Source: Streptomyces sp. NBC_01262 (lineage in GTDB: Bacteria > Actinomycetota > Actinomycetes > Streptomycetales > Streptomycetaceae). From it: 64,000 bases of DNA. Shown piece after piece: positions 58,412-64,000 of the stretch. The position numbers and the translations under genes were made by a program. The notes under the pieces were generated by a model. The model was given only the letters and a program-made list of their open reading frames with translations. It ran no database searches and was not told the DNA's origin. The number at the start of each line of letters is the position of its first letter. Position 1 is the stretch's first letter. The stretch lies in contig NZ_CP108462.1 in the NCBI RefSeq assembly GCF_036226365.1, positions 9,036,501 to 9,100,500 on the forward strand, read 5' to 3'.

Positions 58412-59109
58412 GCACGGACGGACATACGGGCGGGCGGGTGCTGGTGGCGGACGACGACGCCGCCGTGCGGCGCTCGCTGGAGCGCGGGCTGCGGCTGAAC
58501 GGCTTCTCGGTGGGCCTGGCGGAGGGCGGCAGGGCCGCGCTCGCCGCCGTACGGGACGCGGAACCCGACGCGGTGGTGCTGGACATCTCGATGCCCGACC
58601 TGAACGGCATCGAGGTGTGCCGGACGCTGCGCGGACAGGGCAACGACGTCCCCGTGCTGATGCTCTCCGCGCTGGACGAGCTCGCGGACCGGGTCGCGGG
58701 GCTGCAGGCGGGCGGCGACGACTACCTCGTCAAGCCCTTCGCCCTGGAGGAACTGGTGCTGCGGCTGCACGCGCTGCTGCGCCGCCGCCCGCCGGCCGCC
58801 TCCGGTCCCGTACGGGCCGCGGGCGTGGAGATCGACCCGCGGACGCGCGAGGCGCGCATCGACGGCGAGCCGCTGACGCTGACCCGGCGGGAATTCGAAC
58901 TGCTGGAGGTGCTCGCCCGCAACAGCGGGCTGGTGCTCACCCGCGACCAGCTGCTGGACCGCGTGTGGGGATACGACTTCGAGGTGCGCACCGACGCAGT
59001 GGACACCTTCGTCAGCTATCTGCGGCGCAAGCTGGAGGCCGACGGGCGCCCGCGGATCCTGCACACCGTGCGGGGGGTGGGGTTCGTGCTCAGGGCCGGC
59101 CGGCCGTGA
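58408..59109 (+). CDS. OmpR-family response regulator
   Basis: A 233-residue two-component regulator. The receiver phospho-acceptor is D59 (VVLDISMPD), the acidic pocket is VADDDAAV and the conserved lysine is in LVKPF. The C-terminal winged helix shows LTRREFELLEVLARNSGLVLTRDQLLDRVWGYDF. GTG start inside the phosphatase stop and 4-bp overlap with the kinase gene, so all three are co-translated. Confidence 0.95.
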   Translation: MSTDGHTGGRVLVADDDAAVRRSLERGLRLNGFSVGLAEGGRAALAAVRDAEPDAVVLDISMPDLNGIEVCRTLRGQGNDVPVLMLSALDELADRVAGLQAGGDDYLVKPFALEELVLRLHALLRRRPPAASGPVRAAGVEIDPRTREARIDGEPLTLTRREFELLEVLARNSGLVLTRDQLLDRVWGYDFEVRTDAVDTFVSYLRRKLEADGRPRILHTVRGVGFVLRAGRP

Positions 59110-60614
59110 GGCTGTCGACGCGGATCGCGCTCGCCGTGGGCGCGGTGGTGCCGCTGCTGGTGCTGGCCTCGGGCGCACTGCTGCTGCGCCTGGTCGCCAC
59201 CGACCTGCACCGGGAACAGGACACCCATCTGCGCGACCGAGCGGCAGCGCTTGCCCAGGACGCCAAGGCCGTGCTGCGCGCCACGGCGAACGAACGCCCG
59301 GCGGCCGAACAGGCGGGCTCGCGGCGGCTGTTCGGCACCGCGCTGGACGTCGGTATCCGGCTGACCGGACCCGACGGCACGGTGACCGCGTCGGGCGGCC
59401 CGCAGCCGTCCGCGTCGGTGCCACCGACCGGCGCGTCCGTGCCGGTCACCGTACGGGCCGACGGCGCGAGTTGGCGGGTGCTGTCGGTCCCGGTGACCGG
59501 CGCGCGCGGCAAAGCCCTCGGCACGCTGTGGCTGTTCTCGCCCGACACCGCGGCCGACACCCAGCTGCGCCTGGTGCGCAGACGCGTGCTGACGGTGGCG
59601 CTGCTCGCCGCCCCGGTCGCCGGGCTGCTGGCCTGGGCGGTCGCCCGGCGCGCGGTACGTCCGCTGCGGCGTCTCCAGGAACGGGCCGGCGGGCTGGACC
59701 CCGGTTCCAGCAGCGTACGGCTGGAGCACACGCCGACCGGGATCACCGAGGTGGACGACCTGGCGGGCACGTTGCGGACGGTGCTGGCCCGCTACGACGA
59801 GCAGGCCGTCAGGACCCATGAAGCGCTGGCCACCGCGCGCTCCTTCGCGGCCGCCGCTTCGCACGAACTGCGCAACCCCCTGATGAGCATGCGCACCAAC
59901 CTCGACATCCTCACCGGCCACCCGGGGCTGCCGGAGGGCGAGCGCACCGAGGTGCTGGCGGATCTGCAACACGAACACGCCCGGCTGCTCGGCATGCTGG
60001 TGATGCTCAGAGCCCTGGCGCAGGGCGACCTGGTCGAGGAGGACACCTTCGGTCCCGTCGACCTCGCCGAACTGATCGACGGGTCGGCCGCCGACCTGCG
60101 GCGCAGGCATCCGGGCGCCGAGGTGACGACGCACCTGGCCTCCGGCCTGCTCGTCCACGGCTGGGAGCAGGGACTGCGCTCCGCCGTGGACAACCTCCTG
60201 ACCAACGCCCTTGTGCACGGCCGCACCCACGACGACGGCACAGCCCGGGTGGAGGTGACGCTGCGCCGCAGCCGCGAGCGCGACATCCCGGCCGCCGTGA
60301 TCACCGTGGACGACCGCGGCCCGGGCATCGCGCCCGACGACCGCACCGCGGTCTTCGAACGCTTCCACCGCCGCCCGGACAGCCCCGGTTCCGGCCTCGG
60401 ACTGACGCTGGTGGCCCAGCAGATCGCCCTGCACCGGGGCCGGATCACCATCCACGACCGGCCGGACGGGCCGGGGACCCGCCTGGAGGTACGCCTCCCG
60501 CTCACCGACCCGGCCGGCACCGGCACCGACACGACGCCGACGCTGCCTCTGCTGCGCCGTGACTGGCTCACCGCCGCCGGCGGGCCACAAGGTTTCCACA
60601 AAGAAGGCTCCTAA
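59106..60614 (+). CDS. Sensor histidine kinase
   Basis: A 502-residue membrane kinase. TM1 is about 7-30, an extracytoplasmic sensor of about 125 residues follows, TM2 is about 160-180, then HAMP, the H-box with H253 (AASHELRNPLMSM) and the ATPase (NNLLTNALVHG, DDRGPGIAPDD, GSGLGLTLV). It should phosphorylate the response regulator encoded just upstream. The GTG start overlaps that gene by 4 bp. Confidence 0.94.
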   Translation: MRLSTRIALAVGAVVPLLVLASGALLLRLVATDLHREQDTHLRDRAAALAQDAKAVLRATANERPAAEQAGSRRLFGTALDVGIRLTGPDGTVTASGGPQPSASVPPTGASVPVTVRADGASWRVLSVPVTGARGKALGTLWLFSPDTAADTQLRLVRRRVLTVALLAAPVAGLLAWAVARRAVRPLRRLQERAGGLDPGSSSVRLEHTPTGITEVDDLAGTLRTVLARYDEQAVRTHEALATARSFAAAASHELRNPLMSMRTNLDILTGHPGLPEGERTEVLADLQHEHARLLGMLVMLRALAQGDLVEEDTFGPVDLAELIDGSAADLRRRHPGAEVTTHLASGLLVHGWEQGLRSAVDNLLTNALVHGRTHDDGTARVEVTLRRSRERDIPAAVITVDDRGPGIAPDDRTAVFERFHRRPDSPGSGLGLTLVAQQIALHRGRITIHDRPDGPGTRLEVRLPLTDPAGTGTDTTPTLPLLRRDWLTAAGGPQGFHKEGS

Positions 60615-60668
60615 CTTCCGTCGTACCGCGCGGCGTCACCGCTGCGCAGCGGGAAGAAGGAGCACGTC

Positions 60669-61064
60669 ATGCCGTACATCCACCGGACCGCCGCCGTGGC
60701 GGTCGCCACCGCCGCCGCACTCCTCGGGCTCGCGGGCCCGGCGGCCGCCGACAGCGGCAGCCCCGCGCCGGTCCCCAGCACGGACGGGGCCAAGGCGCTC
60801 TGCCACCGCGCCACCAAGATCGACCGGCGTATCGACCGCGCCCTGACCCGGCTGAACGGCCCGGTGACCACGCGCGGCTCGATCGCCCGGCTCCAGCAGC
60901 GCGTCGACAACGCCAAGACCGCGGGCCACACCGAGATCGAGACCTACCTCAAGGACCGGCTCACCTTCCGCAAGTCGCTGGTGCCCACGCTCCAGCAGAG
61001 GCAGAAAGACCTCGCCGAGGTCCAGGACTGGTGCGAGGCCAACGACAACGGAGCCACCACGTGA
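60669..61064 (+). CDS. Small secreted helical protein
   Basis: A 131-residue protein with an N-terminal signal peptide (AAVAVATAAALLGLAGPAAA) and a mature region rich in Arg/Lys/Glu that looks like a helical hairpin, with two cysteines (C45 and one near the C-terminus) positioned for a disulphide. No family recognised. It lies just downstream of the sensor kinase and overlaps a lipoprotein gene by 4 bp; both could be targets or accessory sensors of the two-component system. Confidence 0.75.
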   Translation: MPYIHRTAAVAVATAAALLGLAGPAAADSGSPAPVPSTDGAKALCHRATKIDRRIDRALTRLNGPVTTRGSIARLQQRVDNAKTAGHTEIETYLKDRLTFRKSLVPTLQQRQKDLAEVQDWCEANDNGATT

Positions 61065-61300
61065 CCGCCACCGTCCGCACGGCCGCACTCGCCGCCGTCA
61101 TCGTCGTCTGCGCGGCCCTCACCACCGCCTGCGGCGGCCACACCGGCGCGACGGACGGCGGCGGACAGCCCGCCTCCGCCACCGTCACACCGGGGCCTTC
61201 CGCCACCGGCTCCGGCCCCGGCATCGCCGAGCTGACCCGCATCGTGGACGCCGCGCAGAGCGCGGCGGCCGCCGCGGACTCCGACGCCGCGAAGGACTGA
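61061..61300 (+). CDS. Small lipoprotein
   Basis: A 79-residue lipoprotein with lipobox L-T-T-A-C after a hydrophobic run (VRTAALAAVIVVCAAL), followed by a Gly/Thr/Ser-rich linker and a short Ala-rich helix. The GTG start overlaps the upstream stop by 4 bp. Function unknown; coupling suggests it partners the preceding secreted protein. Confidence 0.75.
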   Translation: MTATVRTAALAAVIVVCAALTTACGGHTGATDGGGQPASATVTPGPSATGSGPGIAELTRIVDAAQSAAAAADSDAAKD

Positions 61301-61333
61301 CGGTCCGGCCGCTCCGGCTGCTCGCGTAGCTTC

Positions 61334-61364
61334 TTGACCCTCACACCGTGTCAGGTGGTCAGCT
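61334..61364 (+). promoter_or_regulatory. MerR-type promoter with dyad operator
   Basis: TTGACC (61334) followed by a 17-bp dyad CCTCACACCGTGTCAGG (61339-61355, one mismatch) in the spacer region, 20-40 bp before the MerR start. MerR regulators typically bind such dyads between elongated-spacer -35 and -10 elements; the -10 is weak by eye. Confidence 0.65.
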
Positions 61365-61374
61365 CGGAGACATC

Positions 61375-62208
61375 ATGTTCATCATCGGAGACTTCGCCCG
61401 GCACGGCCGCGTATCGGTCCGGATGCTGCGTCACTACGACGCGACCGGCCTGCTGCGCCCGGCTCACGTCGACCCCGCCAGCGGCTACCGCTACTACAGC
61501 GCGGCCCAGCTCGCCCGCCTCAACCGGATCATCGCGCTCAAGGACCTCGGATTCACCCTCCAGCAGGTGCGGGACATCGTGGACGAGAAGGTCGGCGCCG
61601 AGGAACTGCGCGGCATGCTGCGGCTGCGGCGGGCCGAACTGGAGACGGCGATGGCTGCCGCAGGAGCACGGCTGGTCCAAGTCGAGGCGAGGCTCCGAGC
61701 GATCGAGAGCGAGGGGCACATGCCCACGAACGACGTTGTCATCAAGAGCGTCCCCACCGTCCGGGTGGCGGAGCTGACCGCAATCGCCGCCAGTTTCGAG
61801 CCCGAGGACATCGGCCCGGTCATCGGGCCGCTCTACGACGAGCTGTTCCGGCGCCTGGGCTCGGCGGGCATCACGCCCACGGGCCCCGGTGTCGCCTACT
61901 ACGAGGACGCCCCGGAGGGCGGCGGCAGGATCAGCGTCCACGCCGCCGTCCAGGTCTCCGCCCCTCTCCAGGACGGCGCCTTCCGAATTCTCGACCTGCC
62001 GTCCATGGACCAGGCGGCGACCATCGTGCACCGCGGCTCGATGGACACCGTGCTCCCCACCGCCCAGACCCTGGCCCGCTGGACCGACGCCAACGGCTAC
62101 CGGTCGACGGGATACCCCCGCGAGATCAACCTGGAGTGCCCCGAGAACCGCGACGACTGGGTGACGGAACTGCAGGCACCGGTGATCGGCTGTGTCAGTG
62201 ACAACTGA
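61375..62208 (+). CDS. MerR-family regulator with GyrI-like effector domain
   Basis: A 277-residue regulator: MerR helix-turn-helix (MFIIGDFARHGRVSVRMLRHYDATGLLRPAHVDPASGYRYY), a dimerisation helix, then a GyrI/BltR-like ligand domain (VPTVRVAELTAIAASF through EINLECPENRDDW). Such proteins sense drug-like small molecules. ATG behind GGAGA. It probably autoregulates through the upstream dyad; no efflux gene is adjacent, so the target is unclear. Confidence 0.9.
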   Translation: MFIIGDFARHGRVSVRMLRHYDATGLLRPAHVDPASGYRYYSAAQLARLNRIIALKDLGFTLQQVRDIVDEKVGAEELRGMLRLRRAELETAMAAAGARLVQVEARLRAIESEGHMPTNDVVIKSVPTVRVAELTAIAASFEPEDIGPVIGPLYDELFRRLGSAGITPTGPGVAYYEDAPEGGGRISVHAAVQVSAPLQDGAFRILDLPSMDQAATIVHRGSMDTVLPTAQTLARWTDANGYRSTGYPREINLECPENRDDWVTELQAPVIGCVSDN

Positions 62209-62350
62209 CTCCACCCGGTAGGTGCGATCGCAAGGCGGAGGAGGGCACCGGACGTACAACCGTTCGGGATCGGCAGGGGTCTAGCGATCGAAGCGCTGTT
62301 CTCCTGGAAGACACCGTCCGTTTGCCCGCCTCCCAACAGAGGTTCTCTCC

Positions 62351-63571
62351 ATGCCGATGCCCCCACACAACCGTCGCGTCTCCCGTGCCGCTTTCGCCGC
62401 CCTCGGCGCTGCCGGCCTGATCGCGCTGGCCGCGGCTCCCGCCGCCTTCGGCGATGAAACCGCACCCGGATTGGTCATTGGAGGCATCGAGCCGATCGAC
62501 GGGGTGAAACCGGGGAGCAGCTTCGATCTGCCGGTCACCGTGGCGAACAAGGGCACCGGAGCCGCCGAGAAGGTGTGGGTCACCTACGCCGTCACCCGGG
62601 GACTCGACTTCGACGAGGTTCCCTCCAACTGCCTGACACAGCACATCCCTCCCTACGACGAGATGCAGGAGAGGTGGACCGCGGTGTGTGCCTTCGACCA
62701 GGCGGTGGAGCCGGGCGTCGTCTACACGACCGAGACGCCTCTGCGAGTCAAGGTACTGGACCGCGCGCTCTACGACGAAGTGAGCCTGCGTGTCGGGGAA
62801 GGCGATCCGGTGGCGGACGACAACGGCAGTCCGCCGGTGGCGGGAACCGCACCGGCGGTGAAACTGGTCGAAAAGCAGCCCGGTGGCGAGGGGACCGCGC
62901 CATACGTCGCTGTGCCCGTCACCTCCGTCAACACGGCCGACTACCAGGTGACGGGTGCCGCGTTGAAGGGGAGCGTCGGTAAAACGGTGCCGATGAAGGT
63001 GGAGTTCACCAACGCCGGGCCCGCCTGGGTCATGGCCAAGTATGGGGAGCGGTCGTCCGTAAGCGTCGTGATCACGCCGCCCGCCGGAACATCGGTCGTC
63101 AAGACCGCCTCATTCTGCAGGGCCAAGGGGGAGACGTACCACTGCGGCATGAGACAGCCGGCTCTCAACGAGGGCGGCCGAGAGACCTACACATTCCAGC
63201 TGAAGATCGACAAGCGGGTGGCGCGCTCTAAGGGCTCGGTGGCGCTGAGCACCGAAGCGCGGCCGTTCGACCCCAACAAGGACAACGACAAGGCCGACAT
63301 CACGCTGGACGTCACGGGTGGGGGGTCGACCGGCTCGACGGGCAGCTCGACCAATGGCTCGACCGGCTCGACCGGCGGGTCGTCGTCGACCGGCGACGAC
63401 GGGACGACGACGAACGGCGGCACCCTGGCAGAGACCGGCTCCTCGACGCTGCCGATCACGGGCGCGGCTGCCGCGGCGTTGGTCACGGGTGCGGGCACGC
63501 TCCTCATCGTGCGCCGCCGCCGGGCCCAGAGCCTGAGAGGAGGTCAGTCCAGTTCGGTCTCGGGGATCTGA
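62351..63571 (+). CDS. LAETG sortase-anchored surface protein
   Basis: A 406-residue cell-wall protein. A signal peptide (ends near LAAAPAAFGD) precedes two Ig-like CARDB/DUF11-type repeats (about 45-160 and 200-320), a Gly/Ser/Thr-rich spacer, the class E sortase motif LAETG, a transmembrane helix and an RRRR tail. It should be linked to peptidoglycan and extend outward. The stop lies within the 3' end of a convergent gene, overlapping it by 28 bp. Confidence 0.9.
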   Translation: MPMPPHNRRVSRAAFAALGAAGLIALAAAPAAFGDETAPGLVIGGIEPIDGVKPGSSFDLPVTVANKGTGAAEKVWVTYAVTRGLDFDEVPSNCLTQHIPPYDEMQERWTAVCAFDQAVEPGVVYTTETPLRVKVLDRALYDEVSLRVGEGDPVADDNGSPPVAGTAPAVKLVEKQPGGEGTAPYVAVPVTSVNTADYQVTGAALKGSVGKTVPMKVEFTNAGPAWVMAKYGERSSVSVVITPPAGTSVVKTASFCRAKGETYHCGMRQPALNEGGRETYTFQLKIDKRVARSKGSVALSTEARPFDPNKDNDKADITLDVTGGGSTGSTGSSTNGSTGSTGGSSSTGDDGTTTNGGTLAETGSSTLPITGAAAAALVTGAGTLLIVRRRRAQSLRGGQSSSVSGI

Positions 63572-63999
63572 ACATTGATCAGCGCGCCGGAGCGCTGGTC
63601 GACGGTGAGACCCCGGCCCAGCATGCGGTTGCGCAGGTGGGCGTGGGTGAGCCGGGCGCCGAGGATGTCGCCTTCGAGGAGGCTCTGGGGGCCCAGCAGG
63701 ACACCTCGGCGGCGCCGCTTCAGGGCGCCCAGCCAGCCCATCGCTCCGGACATGGCCTCGGCCGAGACACCGGCGGCCAGCCCGATGCCGCGGTCGCGGC
63801 CGGATTCGACGAGGTCACGGAGCTCCTGGTCGATCCGGGTCTGGCCGAGCATGTCGGCGTCGTCGACGAGGAGTACGCGGGGCGCGCCGTCGGGTCCGAG
63901 GATGCCGGCCAGCTCCTGGGCGGTGGGGTCCGCCGAGGTGAGGAACCGTACGCCGGGGTGCGCGGCGAGGGCGCGCAGGGGCGTGTCGCGGGGGGCGAG
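63544..63999 (-). CDS. C-terminus of an FtsK/EccC-type ATPase (5' end outside window)
   Basis: The - strand frame is open from the right edge. The 152 visible residues carry a Walker B-type strand, RVLLVDDADML, followed by ELRDLVESGRDRGIGLAAGVSAEAMSG and a C-terminal RGVLLGPQSLLEGDILGARL, as in the last ATPase domain of FtsK/SpoIIIE-like proteins and type VII EccC. It could power protein secretion or DNA transfer; the missing N-terminus would decide. An annotation starting at ATG 63852 would be truncated. Confidence 0.75.
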   Translation of the reverse strand, partial: LAPRDTPLRALAAHPGVRFLTSADPTAQELAGILGPDGAPRVLLVDDADMLGQTRIDQELRDLVESGRDRGIGLAAGVSAEAMSGAMGWLGALKRRRRGVLLGPQSLLEGDILGARLTHAHLRNRMLGRGLTVDQRSGALINVQIPETELD

Positions 64000-64000
64000 G

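Noticed and set aside
63318-63430. Apparent minisatellite rich in TCGACCGGC
   Set aside because: It is the Gly/Ser/Thr spacer preceding the LAETG motif of a surface protein, a normal wall-spanning linker.
1-64000. CRISPR arrays, tRNA/rRNA genes, insertion sequences, integrases or attachment sites
   Set aside because: No regularly spaced repeats, cloverleaf-like genes, transposase or integrase reading frames were recognised on either strand.

Overview
The window is high-GC actinobacterial chromosome, most likely from Streptomyces or a close relative. Evidence: strong third-position GC, GTG/TTG starts, dense 4-bp stop/start overlaps, three F420-type luciferase-like oxidoreductases, a PAS/GAF/SpoIIE/ATPase phosphatase, a GPP34 protein, secreted GH9 and GH53 hydrolases and a LAETG sortase substrate. 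I saw no tRNA, rRNA, CRISPR array, insertion sequence or prophage, and no gene-free stretch over 300 bp.

Bases 1-43000 form a large catabolic island for CoA-activated, probably branched or cyclic acids. It holds five acyl-CoA ligases (one partial), two class III CoA transferases, six acyl-CoA dehydrogenase subunits (two adjacent heteromeric-looking pairs), four crotonase-fold proteins, a MaoC-type double-hotdog protein, four SDRs, two thiolases, a TesB-type thioesterase, an AcuI-type enoyl-CoA reductase, three LLM oxidoreductases, two amidohydrolase-2 proteins, a two-subunit adenosylcobalamin acyl-CoA mutase, a carboxylesterase and a branched-chain-type ABC importer with no binding protein in view. 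Layout: a ten-gene + operon (1-11811); short divergent/convergent units (11828-23608); the transporter/amidohydrolase/crotonase + operon (23807-30244); a nine-gene - operon (39918-30308); a FadR-type GntR regulator (40066-40869); and a two-gene - operon (42959-41026). A perfect hairpin at 30251-30288 separates the two large convergent operons.

Two regulatory codes are visible in the island. A 7-3-7 palindrome TGAGAATnnnATTCTCR lies at the promoters near 15020, 18479 and 23642, with a decayed copy near 20480; its regulator is not in the window. A near-identical 20-bp element containing GGTCAGACC precedes the 39918 and 42959 operons on either side of the GntR gene, which is the obvious candidate to bind it.

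From 43000 onward the content is ordinary Streptomyces housekeeping and accessory: GH9 cellulase and GH53 galactanase (with LacI-like palindromes), a LysR/muconolactone-isomerase-like pair, GPP34, a TetR-controlled cassette (amidohydrolase, kinase/M23-like/aminotransferase fusion, nucleoside phosphorylase), a small membrane protein, a maltokinase-cap-like protein, a translationally coupled SpoIIE phosphatase/response regulator/histidine kinase operon, a small secreted protein and lipoprotein, a MerR regulator, a LAETG surface protein and the C-terminus of an FtsK/EccC-type ATPase running off the right edge.

The most novel element is the B12 mutase. By hand alignment it keeps the methylmalonyl-CoA mutase substrate residues Tyr89 and Arg207 but replaces Gln330, Asn366, His328 and Tyr243 around the adenosyl group, which suggests a carboxylated or otherwise polar CoA substrate that is not one of the standard ones. 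The substrate of the whole island cannot be read from sequence alone.
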